Positions 53,965-64,000 are shown, counted from the stretch's first letter. The stretch: DNA of 64,000 nucleotides from an uncultured Sphingomonadaceae bacterium (GCA_947494305.1 CANLUL010000001.1:1116001-1180000); one strand, 5' to 3'. Notes: generated by a model from the letters alone, not told the origin. A program made the numbers and translations.

Positions 53965-56700
53965 TCAGTATTTGCCGTGGCAATGCTTGTACTTTCGACC
54001 TGAACCGCACGGGCATGGTGCGTTTCGACTCACTTTACTACCATCGAAGTCATCACCAGCGGGATTGTTTAGCTGGCCTGATTGGCGTGGCGGCAAAGAC
54101 GAAGAAACGGTACCCAATGTGCCGCCATCAATATCGTTGCTGTTATCCTCTCCCGTCAAAGGGTCGATATGCGTCGTTAAAAAGTCCGGTAATTCAGGGA
54201 GTTCGGGAACCTGCAGTTCATCCGGTCTATGAAACTGACTGTTGGCTATAGTTTTGGTTACGCCTTCCCGAATCGTTTCCAACATGCGCTCAAACAGACC
54301 AAAAGCTTCTTGCTTATATTCATCCAAAGGTTTTTTCTGAGCATAAGCGCGCAAGAAAACAACTTGGCGCAATGCATCCAAAGTGGCCAGATGCTCTTTC
54401 CAGTGATGGTCTAGTGACTCAAGCAAAATACTCTTTTCAACCTGGGGCCAGATTTCCTGGTCGATTTCCTTGGTCTTGGCCTCGAATGCCTCATCTGCCA
54501 TTTCAGAGATTCGTGTTTCGATGATTTCCGGCTCAAGCGTGTCTTCTTCCATCCACTTGTCCAGATCGGGTTTTAAACCAAACACATCATCTACCCGTTG
54601 CTTCAGCTGCTCAATATCCCATTGCTCCGGATAACTTCCCGGCGGGCAGGCATCAGCCACGACGGCATTTACCGTTTCATGACGCATGTCTTCAACGACA
54701 TCACCAACAGTCTCTGCATCCATAATTTCTGAGCGTTGTTCATATATTACGGTGCGCTGGTCGTTCATCACGTCATCATATTCAACGACTTGCTTCCGCG
54801 CTTCGTAGTTACGTGCTTCAACTTTTTTCTGAGCAGTTTCAATCGCCTTAGACAGCCATTTTCCGCCAATTGCCTCGCCGTCTTCAAGGTTTTTGTTCAT
54901 CATCTTGGCGAACATGGTTTCGGTACCAAAAATACGCAGCAAGTCATCTTCGAGACAAAGATAAAAACGGCTTAGACCTGGGTCACCCTGACGCCCGGAA
55001 CGACCGCGAAGTTGGTTGTCGATGCGGCGACTTTCATGACGCTCTGTACCGAGAACAAAGAGACCGCCGGCAGCGCGAACTTCTTCACGCAAGGCACGCA
55101 CTTCTTCCTCAATTTTGGCAATGGCCTTATCCTTTTCGGGACCATCCTCCATGTCACTCAGTTCTTGTTCAATTCGAAAATCTATATTGCCGCCCAATTG
55201 AATGTCAGTACCGCGACCAGCCATGTTGGTGGCGATCGTAACAGCACCGGGACTACCGGCCTGTGCAACAATATGTGCTTCTTGCTCATGGAATCGCGCA
55301 TTCAAGACGTTATGCTTGACGCCCTCTTTCTCCAGAAAGTCGGACAACAGTTCTGACTTTTCGATGGAAACCGTGCCGACAAGAACGGGCTGCCCCTTTT
55401 CGGCATGCTCCTTAATCTTCTTGGCAATCGCAGCAAACTTATCGAGCGTGTTTTTGTAAAACTCATCATTGTCATCTATCCTTTGAACCGGTTTGTTCGT
55501 CGGGATAGTAACCACATTCATTTTATAGATTTCAAAAAATTCCGCAGCTTCGGTCTCTGCAGTACCGGTCATACCGGACAATTTTGGGTACATACGGAAA
55601 TAGTTCTGGAACGTAATCGAAGCCATTGTCTGGTTTTCAGGTTCGATCTGCACGCCTTCTTTGGCTTCAACAGCCTGGTGCAATCCGTTGGACCAGCGAC
55701 GCCCATCCATCATCCGTCCGGTAAACTCATCAATGATAATGACTTTGCCATCCTTGACGATGTAATCCGTGTCACGCTTTCGCATGACGTTGGCCATCAA
55801 CGCTTGATTGAGATGGTGAACGACTTGCGTGTTTTCAAAATCGTAAAGATTGCTACCTTCCAATAATCCTGCTTCTTCCAATAGCCGTTCGGCTTTTTCC
55901 GTTCCATCCTCGGTCAGAGCGAGGTTTCGTGATTTTTCGTCTTTTTCGTAATCCTCATCATCCAGATGCTGAACAATTTCATTTACCGAAATGTAGAGAT
56001 CCGATTTATCGTCGGTTGGGCCTGAAATAATCAGCGGTGTTCGTGCTTCATCAATAAGGATAGAGTCTACTTCATCCACAATCGCGAAATTAAATGGCCG
56101 TTGAACCATTTCGTCACGGTCATGTTTCATATTATCGCGAAGATAGTCAAAGCCGAATTCATTGTTTGTGCCGTAGGTTATATCAGCGGCATAGGCATCG
56201 CGGCGCTCCTGCGTGCCAATGTTAGGAACAATGATACCGACAGATAAACCAAGAAATGTATAAACTTGACTCATCCATTCGGCATCGCGTTTAGCCAGAT
56301 AGTCATTCACAGTAACAACATGCACACCTTTGCCGCTAATAGCGTTGAGATAGCATGCCAATGTTGCAACCAATGTTTTACCTTCACCGGTACGCATTTC
56401 TGCGATTTCACCACGGTGCAACGTGATTCCGCCGATCATCTGGACATCATAGTGACGTTGGCCAAGCGTGCGCTTTGCTGCTTCACGAACGACGGCAAAT
56501 GCCTCTGGCAATATGTCATCCAGAGATTCCCCGCCTGCCGCACGTTCTTTAAACTGCTGTGTCTTTTCTCTTAACTGGTCATCCGTTAACGGCTCAATTT
56601 CAGATTCAAATGCAGCAATCGCATCAACCGTTTTTTGCATGGACTTTACGTAACGGTCATTGGCTGACCCGAAGATAGATTTGGCTAAACCGCCGAGCAT
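53965..56700 (-). CDS. secA: Preprotein translocase ATPase SecA
   Basis: 911 residues. SecA drives unfolded proteins through SecYEG with ATP. Walker A is [22 protein letters not shown] split at ~100-120, Walker [23 protein letters not shown], the preprotein crosslinking domain follows, then [70 protein letters not shown] and [18 protein letters not shown]. The C-terminal zinc tail [19 protein letters not shown] (Cys, Cys, Cys, His) binds SecB. ATG at 56700. Confidence 0.98.
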   Translation of the reverse strand: MLGGLAKSIFGSANDRYVKSMQKTVDAIAAFESEIEPLTDDQLREKTQQFKERAAGGESLDDILPEAFAVVREAAKRTLGQRHYDVQMIGGITLHRGEIAEMRTGEGKTLVATLACYLNAISGKGVHVVTVNDYLAKRDAEWMSQVYTFLGLSVGIIVPNIGTQERRDAYAADITYGTNNEFGFDYLRDNMKHDRDEMVQRPFNFAIVDEVDSILIDEARTPLIISGPTDDKSDLYISVNEIVQHLDDEDYEKDEKSRNLALTEDGTEKAERLLEEAGLLEGSNLYDFENTQVVHHLNQALMANVMRKRDTDYIVKDGKVIIIDEFTGRMMDGRRWSNGLHQAVEAKEGVQIEPENQTMASITFQNYFRMYPKLSGMTGTAETEAAEFFEIYKMNVVTIPTNKPVQRIDDNDEFYKNTLDKFAAIAKKIKEHAEKGQPVLVGTVSIEKSELLSDFLEKEGVKHNVLNARFHEQEAHIVAQAGSPGAVTIATNMAGRGTDIQLGGNIDFRIEQELSDMEDGPEKDKAIAKIEEEVRALREEVRAAGGLFVLGTERHESRRIDNQLRGRSGRQGDPGLSRFYLCLEDDLLRIFGTETMFAKMMNKNLEDGEAIGGKWLSKAIETAQKKVEARNYEARKQVVEYDDVMNDQRTVIYEQRSEIMDAETVGDVVEDMRHETVNAVVADACPPGSYPEQWDIEQLKQRVDDVFGLKPDLDKWMEEDTLEPEIIETRISEMADEAFEAKTKEIDQEIWPQVEKSILLESLDHHWKEHLATLDALRQVVFLRAYAQKKPLDEYKQEAFGLFERMLETIREGVTKTIANSQFHRPDELQVPELPELPDFLTTHIDPLTGEDNSNDIDGGTLGTVSSSLPPRQSGQLNNPAGDDFDGSKVSRNAPCPCGSGRKYKHCHGKY

Positions 56701-56804
56701 AATAATTTCCGATTAATTAGGTGCAGGGACCATCTGATCCCTTGAATAAAGTGATTTAGAGATTTGTGGCCGTCAGTTCAACACTGATACGGCAGAGGTG
56801 CTCG

Positions 56805-57158
56805 TTAAGGCGCACCTTCAATATGCCGATTGTCGATCGGTTTCAAACGTTCCGGTAAAAGAACCAAAATAGCTGCCGCGCCAACGTTTTCAACGTTCAC
56901 TATCTGCCGTACGGAAGATGATATATAATTATGGCAAGCAACGTGATCAAAGCTGGTAACTTGTTTGGATGACATCGAAGAACATTGATCCGCCTGCCCA
57001 ATTTCCAAACCATCGCCAGTTAGAGCAACAGAATTATGCGTTTCAGCAGGCTTCACATTGGATGCCACGCGCTCTTCTGCAACGGCCCCTATTGCAGGCA
57101 CAGCAAGGCCGACGGCATTGAATACCAGCAACATAAAACTTGCAATATAAGCGTTCAT
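56805..57158 (-). CDS. Small exported protein of unknown function with a Cys pair
   Basis: 117 residues. The first ~25 residues form a signal peptide (YIASFMLLVFNAVGLAVPAIGAVAEE; cleavage near AVA). The mature part has two Cys (DQCSSMSSK and VACHNYISSSVR), which could form a disulfide, and a hydrophobic stretch (VGAAAILVLLPERLKP). There is no known domain. ATG at 57158 is used; TTG at 57164 is possible. It is divergent from argJ by 61 bp, and the gene end lies ~105 bp from the secA start. A real gene is likely because of the signal peptide but is not certain. Confidence 0.55.
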   Translation of the reverse strand: MNAYIASFMLLVFNAVGLAVPAIGAVAEERVASNVKPAETHNSVALTGDGLEIGQADQCSSMSSKQVTSFDHVACHNYISSSVRQIVNVENVGAAAILVLLPERLKPIDNRHIEGAP

Positions 57159-57219
57159 AGACAAGGCACCTGACGAAGTGAGCGCGTTCTAACAAAACAA
57201 TGATTAAAGGCAAGGTTAA

Positions 57220-58449
57220 GTGTCGAACAATATTTCTCCTCTAGCACCCGAGAACAGTCCTCAGTTACCAGATATTGGTGGTGTGACCTGTCGGGTGGCG
57301 CGGGCTCAATATAAAGAGTGGGATCGCTGTGATCTAACATTTATCGAGATGCAGGAAGAGACCTCCGTTGCAGGCGTTTTAACCCAGAGCAAATGTCCCT
57401 CAACAGAAGTAGATTGGTGCCGAAAGGCTCTTACACACGGAAAAGCGCGCGGCTTGGTTGTCAATGCAGGCAATGCCAATGCATTCACGGGTGCGCGCGG
57501 GATGGAAGCTGTGCAGCGGATATTGAATCTGGCGAGCAATCATCTTGGCTGCAGCGAGGAAGAAATATTTGTCTCTTCGACCGGTGTAATCGGCGTGCCA
57601 TTGCCTAAAGACAAAGCAGAAGCTGGTTTGCAGTCTGCATTTACAGCCAAACCTTGCAGCTGGGAAGACGCTGCGTCAGCTATAATGACCACCGACACTT
57701 TCCCCAAATTGGCTACAACTAGCGCGGTTGTCGACGGCGAAACGGTTCACTTGAACGGCATCATCAAGGGGTCTGGCATGATCGCCCCAGACATGGCGAC
57801 GATGCTGGGATATATATTCACAGATGCGATGGTGGATGCAGAGTTTCTGCAAGAGATGCTGAACAACGCAACCAAAACCAGTTTCAATTGCATTACAGTG
57901 GATAGCGACACATCAACCAGCGATACGGTGCTGGCTTTTGCAACCGGACAAAATGATGCTGCAGCCCTGACAAGCTATTCTGATCCGGGCGCGGATGCCT
58001 TTCAAGCCGCATTAAATGACCTCTGTCGCCAGATGGCCCATTTAGTGGTGCGCGACGGCGAAGGTGCAAGCAAGTTTATCGAAATCGCTGTGAGCGGAGC
58101 AGAGTCAGATGATAGTGCGAAGATAATAGCCCTGTCGGTTGCCAATTCTCCTCTAGTTAAAACGGCAATAGCGGGAGAAGATGCCAATTGGGGTCGTGTC
58201 GTGATGGCTATCGGCAAAGCCGGAGAACCAGCTGACCGGGACAAACTGAGCATTGGTTTTGGCGGCATTACTGTTGCCCAAGAGGGACTGGTGGTTCCTG
58301 GTTTTGATGAAGCGCCGGTCGCTGAGCATCTAAAAGGAACGGATATCGATATCAGCATCGATATTGGGCTGGGCCAAGGCAATGCCACTGTTTGGACCTG
58401 CGACCTGACCCATGGCTATATTTCCATCAACGCGGACTACAGGAGTTAA
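57220..58449 (+). CDS. argJ: Arginine biosynthesis bifunctional protein ArgJ
   Basis: 409 residues. Transfers acetyl from N-acetylornithine to glutamate and can also acetylate glutamate with acetyl-CoA, closing the arginine acetyl cycle. The self-cleavage site is in GSGMIAPDMATMLGY, between Ala193 and Thr194, which makes the alpha and beta chains and exposes the Thr nucleophile. Also visible: LTQSKCPSTEVDWC, VVNAGNANAFTGARG, SSTGVIGVPLP, TTDTFPKLA, NCITVDSDTSTSDTV and ANWGRVVMAIGKAGEP. GTG at 57220 is the start. ArgJ and carAB both feed arginine synthesis. The GST-like gene starts three bases downstream. Confidence 0.97.
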   Translation: MSNNISPLAPENSPQLPDIGGVTCRVARAQYKEWDRCDLTFIEMQEETSVAGVLTQSKCPSTEVDWCRKALTHGKARGLVVNAGNANAFTGARGMEAVQRILNLASNHLGCSEEEIFVSSTGVIGVPLPKDKAEAGLQSAFTAKPCSWEDAASAIMTTDTFPKLATTSAVVDGETVHLNGIIKGSGMIAPDMATMLGYIFTDAMVDAEFLQEMLNNATKTSFNCITVDSDTSTSDTVLAFATGQNDAAALTSYSDPGADAFQAALNDLCRQMAHLVVRDGEGASKFIEIAVSGAESDDSAKIIALSVANSPLVKTAIAGEDANWGRVVMAIGKAGEPADRDKLSIGFGGITVAQEGLVVPGFDEAPVAEHLKGTDIDISIDIGLGQGNATVWTCDLTHGYISINADYRS

Positions 58450-58451
58450 AC

Positions 58452-59351
58452 ATGCCGGAAGTTATTTTGCATCATTACGAAACTTCTCCTTTTGGAACGG
58501 CGATGCGTTTGGCGCTTGGCCTAAAGGGGATTTCCTGGAAGTTCGTTGAAGCACCAATGATCGCCCCCAAGCCTGATCTTAGCGCGCTCACAGGCGGTTA
58601 TGAGCGTATTCCCGTACTGCAGATTGGCGCAGACATCTATTGCGATACTGACTGTATCACTGACGCATTGGAAGCGTACAAACCAGAACCAAGCCTATAT
58701 CCAGCACCTTTAGGGCACTCTGGAAAATTGATCGCATTATGGTCTGGCAGTAGCTGGTTCATGCCCGCAGTCGGAACTGCTCTTGGCACTGATCCAAGCG
58801 TGGTATCGGAAGAGTTTTGGAATGATCGCAAAACTCGTTTCGGTATGAATCCGAAAACTTTTCTACCAGCGGTACCCCATCTCACTGCGCAATTTCATGC
58901 GGGTGCGGCGAAACTAGAAACCGCTTTGGCGGATGGTCGCGATTTTATCGGCGGTGATTGTGCTGGCCATGCTGATTTCGCTCTTTGGGTCAATATCCAC
59001 TTCGTCCGATTTGCCGGGATCGTTGCTGCAGATTTCAACTCCGTAATTGAAGCCTGGTACGGAAGAGTTGAAGCTATTGGTCACGGCTCATTTGAAGAAT
59101 GGACCGGACAACAAGCCATCGAACATGCCAAACAGAACGAACCCGTCAGTGGATGCTCTGTTCAAACGGCTTCAGACTTTTCAGAAGGCCAACAAGTCGC
59201 GATTAAAACTGATTCACCGGACCCGGCAATCGTCACTGGCACGCTCGTTGGCCTTGATGATCGTCGAATCAGTATTTCACGCACAAGCTATGCGACGGGG
59301 GAAGTCCATGTCCACTTCCCGCGACTGGGTCAGGTTTTGATGCCCTCGTGA
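58452..59351 (+). CDS. Glutathione S-transferase-like protein with extra C-terminal domain
   Basis: About 299 residues. The thioredoxin-like N domain is ILHHYETSPFGTAMRLALGLKGISWKFVEAP split, with YERIPVLQIGADIYCDTDCI near residue 50 that holds the conserved Pro of the glutathione site. A helical GST C domain runs to ~residue 225 (FIGGDCAGHADFALWVNIHFVRFAGI). The last ~65 residues (FSEGQQVAIKTDSPDPAIVTGTLVGLDDRRI...) are beta-rich and absent from usual GSTs. AGGAG lies seven bases before the ATG at 58452. It overlaps the next gene by four bases. Role in conjugation or signalling is unknown. Confidence 0.82.
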   Translation: MPEVILHHYETSPFGTAMRLALGLKGISWKFVEAPMIAPKPDLSALTGGYERIPVLQIGADIYCDTDCITDALEAYKPEPSLYPAPLGHSGKLIALWSGSSWFMPAVGTALGTDPSVVSEEFWNDRKTRFGMNPKTFLPAVPHLTAQFHAGAAKLETALADGRDFIGGDCAGHADFALWVNIHFVRFAGIVAADFNSVIEAWYGRVEAIGHGSFEEWTGQQAIEHAKQNEPVSGCSVQTASDFSEGQQVAIKTDSPDPAIVTGTLVGLDDRRISISRTSYATGEVHVHFPRLGQVLMPS

Positions 59352-60157
59352 AGCCAATGGAATCGCATCCGCTTTATCAGCAAGTAACCGATTTAATGCG
59401 TTCGGTTTCCGAAGATGTTATTCTTCCATACTTTCAGAATTTGAAACAGTCTGAGATTGAAGAGAAAAGCCCGGGCGATCTGGTGACCGTTGCCGACAAA
59501 CTGAGCGAAGAAAAGCTGTCGGAAGGTCTAAAGCGCATATTGCCCGAGGCAACCATTGTCGGTGAAGAAGCTTGTTCAAAAAATCCGGCCATATTGGATA
59601 ATCTATCGAATGAAGCTGTGTGGATTATCGACCCAATTGATGGAACGGGTAACTTTGCCAGCGGCAAAACACCATTTGGCATCCTCATCGCACTCGCTGA
59701 AGCCGATGAAACTATTGCGGGTTGGATTTTCGATCCAATTCGCAATCGAATATGCCATGCTTTTAAAGGTCATGGAGCGACCATAGATGGACAACGCGCA
59801 ACTTCTAGCGGGAAAGTCATGGGGAAGCCCAAAGCCGCACTTGCCACAGGTTTTATGACACCGGAACAAAGAGCTAAGACCATCACTCAAGCCACACCTC
59901 ATTACGAAATTGTGCCAATCCCAAAATGTGCAGCTGAACAATATCCATTGCTCGCTTCTGGGGATCATCATGTCACGATATTTGAACGCACGCTGGCTTG
60001 GGATCATGCTGCGGGCATTTTATTCCTCAATGAAGCCGGAGGAAAGGCCTGTCGATGGGATGGAACCCCGTATCGTCCGTCCAACGATACGACAGGTATG
60101 CTGGGCGCCTCTTCTCCAAAGCTATGGGAAGAAGCGCGCCAGATATTTGATAGGTAA
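59348..60157 (+). CDS. Inositol monophosphatase-family phosphatase
   Basis: 269 residues. These Mg2+-dependent enzymes remove phosphate from inositol phosphate, 3'-phosphoadenosine 5'-phosphate or histidinol phosphate. Metal-site motifs: IVGEE (Glu73, Glu74), WIIDPIDGTGNF (95-103) and WDHAAG near residue 220. Also present: DLVTVADKLSEEKLSEGLKRIL. The substrate is not clear from sequence; histidinol phosphatase-like members share this form. GTG at 59348 overlaps the GST-like stop (GTGA), so argJ, GST and phosphatase look like one operon. Confidence 0.85.
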   Translation: MKPMESHPLYQQVTDLMRSVSEDVILPYFQNLKQSEIEEKSPGDLVTVADKLSEEKLSEGLKRILPEATIVGEEACSKNPAILDNLSNEAVWIIDPIDGTGNFASGKTPFGILIALAEADETIAGWIFDPIRNRICHAFKGHGATIDGQRATSSGKVMGKPKAALATGFMTPEQRAKTITQATPHYEIVPIPKCAAEQYPLLASGDHHVTIFERTLAWDHAAGILFLNEAGGKACRWDGTPYRPSNDTTGMLGASSPKLWEEARQIFDR

Positions 60158-60162
60158 TGGGC

Positions 60163-60489
60163 TTAGGCGGGTAATGCGCCTTCCAACCAATCCTTGAGCT
60201 GGCTTTTTGGAGCTGCGCCAACCTTGGTTTCGACCGCTTCACCATTGTTGAACAAGATCATTGTCGGAATTCCGCGCACGCCATATTTGGCGGGAGAATC
60301 CGGACTGTCGTCGATGTTCAATTTTGCGATGGTGACCTGCTCGCCCAATTCGTCGCTAATTTCTTCGAGAGCGGGGCCGATCATTTTACAAGGACCGCAC
60401 CATTCTGCCCAAAAATCGACCAATACGGGGCCATCAGATTTCAAAACATCTGCTTCAAAACTTGCATCGGTAATTGCTTTAGTAGCCAT
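60163..60489 (-). CDS. trxA: Thioredoxin
   Basis: 108 residues. General dithiol reductant of the cytosol, recycled by thioredoxin reductase. The active site WCGPCK (30-35) follows [10 protein letters not shown]; cis-Pro region [24 protein letters not shown] and C-terminal [11 protein letters not shown] complete the fold. ATG at 60489. Its start lies about 75 bp after the addA stop on the same strand, so it may be read from the addA transcript; trxA next to addA is usual in sphingomonads. Confidence 0.97.
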   Translation of the reverse strand: MATKAITDASFEADVLKSDGPVLVDFWAEWCGPCKMIGPALEEISDELGEQVTIAKLNIDDSPDSPAKYGVRGIPTMILFNNGEAVETKVGAAPKSQLKDWLEGALPA

Positions 60490-60564
60490 AAGGAATCTCC
60501 ATTTGTTTGAAACCTATGTAGGAAAGGACTCGGATAGGCTCAAGCAAAAGCGGCTAAAGGATTT

Positions 60565-63500
60565 TCATGGTCCGTCCAAGCCCGGCTTGTGTCGCTCAAT
60601 CAACTCTGCGGGTATTTCCAACATTGCTGGACCTTGAGAATAGAGCAGACCGGCTTTGATCGGACGATCCGGAAATATCTTCTCCAACGCCATTACATAG
60701 GCCGACATTTGCCGGAAATATGCCACTGGTGCGTCTTCGATATTTTCGGGAACGCGGCGACCTGTCTTGAAATCAACAACATAGATCTGATCATCGGTGA
60801 TAAGCAGGCGATCAACGGTCCCGGATATTACATTTTCACCAACCACCGCGGCTATAGGAGCTTCAGCCAGGCTTTCGGGAGCAAACAGCGCCGACCACAC
60901 TGGATTGTCCAACACTACCAACGCAGTTTCGATCATGTCTCGACGTTCATCAGCGTTCGCAACTGCTTTTTGTTTTTTCAACCATCGATCCGCGACTTGG
61001 CTTCGTCGCTCCTGAGCAATATCTGGCAACCGTTGAAACAGGCTATGAAGCAATATCCCGCGTTGGGCAGCGGCACGCATTACGTCACTTGGCGGTGGGT
61101 TAGCGGTATTATCTGGGCCCAAATCAGACGGCGTTAGCGGCCGAGGAGGACGCGCTTCTTCGGGCGCAGATAATTTTACCCAATCTGGCAGAAGCAAAGG
61201 TTCATCCTCTTTTCCATCAACTAGTTCTTTTCCGGGGACAGCAGATTTGGGAAGATCACCTTCGACATATTGACGCTTGGCAATCCAATGGAAATTGTCT
61301 TGCCAATCACAGTTCAGGCTCATCAAACCTCGTTCAACCGCACCATACCAACTCTGTTCTGGTACAATACCATCGGCTTTAGGGCCGAGCGTACCAGCAA
61401 TGATGAGATGCTCCTCGGCGCGAGTCATTGCCACGTATAGCAGGCGCCAATGTTCTTCCATTTCTCTTGCCTCAGCGACCGTCGCATAAGCATCGAGCAA
61501 TTTTACCCGCTCCGATTTGCGAACAGGAACCGCAGGATATTCAATGTTTTCATCGGGGCGCAGCGGATCAGGAATATCAAAACCACCATGTCTTTTGTTC
61601 GCCGGATCAAAGGTAGCATTTGCCATGATAACGACGGGCGCTTGCAAACCTTTAGCACCATGAACGGTCATCAATCGAACTTCGTTTCCGCCGTCCACCT
61701 GATCGCGCTTGATATCTACATCGCCGCGATCAAACCAATCGAGAAAGCCCTGCAATGTTGGAATATGATCCTGTTCAAATGCGAGCGCCGTATTAAGCAA
61801 CTCTTCCATAGGGTCGATTGCCGCGTGACTAAGCCGGGCCGCCAGTTTCTTTCGTCCCTGCATCTCGCCGGAAAGAACAGTCTCCAGGAACTGATAGGGC
61901 GTGTTGAAGTCTGCCATATTGAGCAGATCACGAAGTGGTTGAATGGCATCTTCCAGTCCATCTTGCCGCCGCAAGAACTCCCAAAGGCTTTGCGCTTCAT
62001 GTTGCTCACCGCGATATCCATGTTTTAGCAGGTCCTCTTGCGACCAGCCCAACAAAGGCGATACCAATAGGCTGGCCAGGTTGAGATCGTCATTGGGCTG
62101 CAAGACAAAGCGGATGGCTGACAGCAGATCCTGCACGACCAGTGGTTGATTAAGACGAATGCGATCAATACCCGCAACAGGCACATTTTCAGCGAACAGG
62201 CGCGCCACGATCAACGCACTGAGTTCATCTCTTTTGCTGACTAATATTAGCACATCTTTGGGTTCGAGCGGCCGCCCTTCCCTTGCCAGCCACAGCGGAT
62301 TGTCCGGAGAAAGCCAGTTTTTGATTTGAAGCGCTAACTTGTTGGCAAAAAGACGCTTTTCATCGTTTATCCAGCTTTCTTCATCATCAGGATCAGCACC
62401 GGCACCATATGCTATGGGGCGCCAAAGCGAAACGCTGCCCGGTTTCCCAGCAAAGTGGCTGCGATGCGGTGGCACCACTTCATCCAACCCCAATTGATCA
62501 TGACCAATATTCCGCAATGTTTCATCTACCACTTTTAAGATCGGTGGTGTCGAACGGAAACTGCGATCAAGCGACAGTGGATTGAATGGCTTTTCAGAAG
62601 CCTCCGCCTTGGTGAAAAATTCTTCACGTGCTTTGGTGTAGTTGTGCGGACTGGTTCCCTGAAATCCAAAGATTGCCTGTTTAAAATCGCCCACAGTGAA
62701 CAGCGTACGCAATTTATCATCCTGCGCGCCTTTCCCGGCAAAAAACTCTTCCGCCAAAGCATCGACAATTTCCCATTGCGCCAAATTGGTGTCCTGCGCC
62801 TCGTCAACCAGAATATGATCGGTACGTTGGTCCAGTTTGTAGCGGATCCACTGGGCCATATCACCCTGGCCCAGCAGTTTCGCAGTCATCCGGATCATGT
62901 CATCAAAATCGACTACGCCCCGCAATTTTTTGGCACGGGTATAGCGATGATAAAATGACCGACCCGCGTTCAACGCTCCGGATAAAAGGTCAGCATATTC
63001 AAACAGCGTCGCTGTCTCCAACAACTCACCACTCCACGCCATAAGTACTTCAGCCACAGCATCGTAGTCAGGAAAGGCTGCCAGCAAGCCCTTGGTTGGT
63101 TTTTGCGGCGCACCTGTAGTCTTTGTAGCCCACGCATGATGAAGGTCCGGTAGCGCTGCTGCCCGTTCTTGATCGTTAAGCACCAGCCACTGGCGAATGA
63201 TCAATTGGCGCTCTTGCTCTTTCTTGCCGCCATTTTCTGTCATCGCGTCACGCAATGATGTCATTGCAGAACGATTAATCACATCATCCGAACATCGATC
63301 GGCCAGCCAGTCTTCGGCATCTCCCTCAATCGGTAGGCCGAGCAATCGCCTCACAAAAGGCAATAGGGGGCCTTCCGGCAAAGCTTCCATGGCGTCTGCC
63401 TTGGAAGCGCATCGCATCAGATATTGCTCGGCGGCCTCTTCTCCCATCCGGATGGATAAAGCCTGGATTGCGGATGTAATCTCGGCCTGTCCGCCTGCCT

Positions 63501-64000
63501 CTTCCTCCAGTAACATTTCACCCAATGCCTGCCGCGCCAATATTTTCTGATCACGCTCTTCAATAGGCGTAAAAGACGATGCAATACCCGCTTCTTCCGG
63601 AAATGAGCCCAGCAAGGCCTGGCAAAAACTGTGAATGGTCATGATCCTGAGGCCGCCGCCACGTGCATCCAAAACCCGCGCGAACAATGTCCTTGCCCGT
63701 TCCTGTGTAGGAGGATCATTGGATGCGCCAATGGCAAATAATTGTTGGCGCAATTCCTTTTGCGGCATTCGCACCCACGCTGCCAGTTGCCGATGCACAC
63801 GCTCGGCCATCTCTGCTGCGCCAGCTTTCGTAAAGGTCAGACACAGGATATGTTCCGGATCAACATTTTCACGCAACAGCAGGCGAAAAACCCGTGCCGT
63901 CAAAACTTGCGTCTTGCCCGTTCCCGCCGAAGCGCTCAGCCAGATATTATCCTCAGGGATAACCGCATCGGCCTGTTTGTCGGCTAGCGGATGAAGCGTT
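60565..64000 (-). CDS. addA: Double-strand break repair helicase-nuclease AddA (5' end outside the window)
   Basis: At least 1145 residues; the frame stays open to the right edge. AddA with AddB resects double-strand breaks for recombination. Walker A ASAGTGKTQVLTARV lies just inside the edge, then LCLTFTKAGAAEMAERV, IMTIHSFCQALL, Walker B ILVDEAQDTNLAQWEIV, FTVGDFKQAIFGFQG, SLDRSFRSTPPILK, LMTVHGAKGLQAPVVIMAN and LLYVAMTRAEEHLIIAG, all UvrD-type. The C-terminal nuclease site is DRLLITDDQIYVVDFKTGR, a PD-(D/E)XK RecB-type motif. The protein ends LIERHKPGLDGP. addB would be expected just upstream, outside the window. Confidence 0.95.
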   Translation of the reverse strand, partial: TLHPLADKQADAVIPEDNIWLSASAGTGKTQVLTARVFRLLLRENVDPEHILCLTFTKAGAAEMAERVHRQLAAWVRMPQKELRQQLFAIGASNDPPTQERARTLFARVLDARGGGLRIMTIHSFCQALLGSFPEEAGIASSFTPIEERDQKILARQALGEMLLEEEAGGQAEITSAIQALSIRMGEEAAEQYLMRCASKADAMEALPEGPLLPFVRRLLGLPIEGDAEDWLADRCSDDVINRSAMTSLRDAMTENGGKKEQERQLIIRQWLVLNDQERAAALPDLHHAWATKTTGAPQKPTKGLLAAFPDYDAVAEVLMAWSGELLETATLFEYADLLSGALNAGRSFYHRYTRAKKLRGVVDFDDMIRMTAKLLGQGDMAQWIRYKLDQRTDHILVDEAQDTNLAQWEIVDALAEEFFAGKGAQDDKLRTLFTVGDFKQAIFGFQGTSPHNYTKAREEFFTKAEASEKPFNPLSLDRSFRSTPPILKVVDETLRNIGHDQLGLDEVVPPHRSHFAGKPGSVSLWRPIAYGAGADPDDEESWINDEKRLFANKLALQIKNWLSPDNPLWLAREGRPLEPKDVLILVSKRDELSALIVARLFAENVPVAGIDRIRLNQPLVVQDLLSAIRFVLQPNDDLNLASLLVSPLLGWSQEDLLKHGYRGEQHEAQSLWEFLRRQDGLEDAIQPLRDLLNMADFNTPYQFLETVLSGEMQGRKKLAARLSHAAIDPMEELLNTALAFEQDHIPTLQGFLDWFDRGDVDIKRDQVDGGNEVRLMTVHGAKGLQAPVVIMANATFDPANKRHGGFDIPDPLRPDENIEYPAVPVRKSERVKLLDAYATVAEAREMEEHWRLLYVAMTRAEEHLIIAGTLGPKADGIVPEQSWYGAVERGLMSLNCDWQDNFHWIAKRQYVEGDLPKSAVPGKELVDGKEDEPLLLPDWVKLSAPEEARPPRPLTPSDLGPDNTANPPPSDVMRAAAQRGILLHSLFQRLPDIAQERRSQVADRWLKKQKAVANADERRDMIETALVVLDNPVWSALFAPESLAEAPIAAVVGENVISGTVDRLLITDDQIYVVDFKTGRRVPENIEDAPVAYFRQMSAYVMALEKIFPDRPIKAGLLYSQGPAMLEIPAELIERHKPGLDGP

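Overview
The window reads as a single chromosomal segment of an alphaproteobacterium, most likely of the order Sphingomonadales (a Sphingorhabdus/Parasphingorhabdus/Sphingopyxis-like organism). This is inferred from gene order and protein style: eno-ftsB-pdhA-pdhB with a lipoyl domain on the E1 beta subunit, carA/carB next to yqeY-dnaG-rpoD, recG-sdhE-mfd, argJ-GST-inositol phosphatase, and trxA beside addA. GC looks close to 50% by eye and is visibly higher in carA, carB, yqeY and dnaG. Genes are densely packed on both strands, with many 1-4 base start/stop overlaps and no gene-free stretch longer than 300 bases. There is no rRNA, CRISPR array, prophage or recognisable transposase.

Layout. 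1-2.1 kb: end of an M28 peptidase, a small lipoprotein, an SDR oxidoreductase and a PilZ-like protein. 2.1-2.3 kb: two reverse-strand tRNAs (Pro-TGG and a CAT tRNA, probably Ile2). 2.4-8.8 kb: polysaccharide deacetylase, atypical histidine kinase, Lrp/AsnC regulator, secreted TPR-like protein, YaaA and a second SDR. 8.9-15.7 kb: gyrA, a TauD-like dioxygenase, a YhhN protein, trmFO, an EF-hand protein and a squalene/phytoene-synthase-like protein. 15.8-18.7 kb: three Tad-type pilus (TadG/TadE-like) genes without the secretion motor. 18.8-23.0 kb: pdhB, pdhA, ftsB and eno on the reverse strand. 23.2-25.3 kb: a forward operon of small membrane/stress proteins (DUF883-like, holin-like, DUF4170). 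25.3-31.5 kb: rhomboid protease, greA, carB, a small unknown gene and carA. 31.6-36.4 kb: yqeY, a DUF559 cassette, dnaG and rpoD. 36.5-45.2 kb: unknown protein, MoxR/VWA pair, NamZ-like muramidase, DOMON-like protein, tyrS, PilZ and recG. 45.3-53 kb: sdhE, mfd, an EAL protein, moaA, nadK and tRNA-Asn. 53.2-64 kb: TauE-like permease, secA, a small exported protein, argJ, GST-like protein, inositol-phosphatase-like protein, trxA and the addA helicase-nuclease, which runs off the right edge.

Most of the window is core housekeeping: replication and repair (gyrA, dnaG, recG, mfd, addA), transcription (rpoD, greA), tRNA maturation and charging (trmFO, tyrS), secretion (secA), central carbon flow (eno, pdhAB), and arginine/pyrimidine precursors (carAB, argJ). 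The parts that look added are (i) a DUF559 endonuclease-like gene bounded by a perfect 35-bp inverted repeat and inserted exactly between yqeY and dnaG, so that the repeat appears to supply the ribosome-binding site of dnaG, and (ii) a small low-GC membrane-anchored gene spliced with start/stop overlaps between carA and carB. These two are the main candidates for undescribed biology. Degenerate signalling proteins (a kinase without its N box, an EAL protein with a broken GGDEF) and the KPAAK-type tails on two neighbouring proteins are secondary leads.
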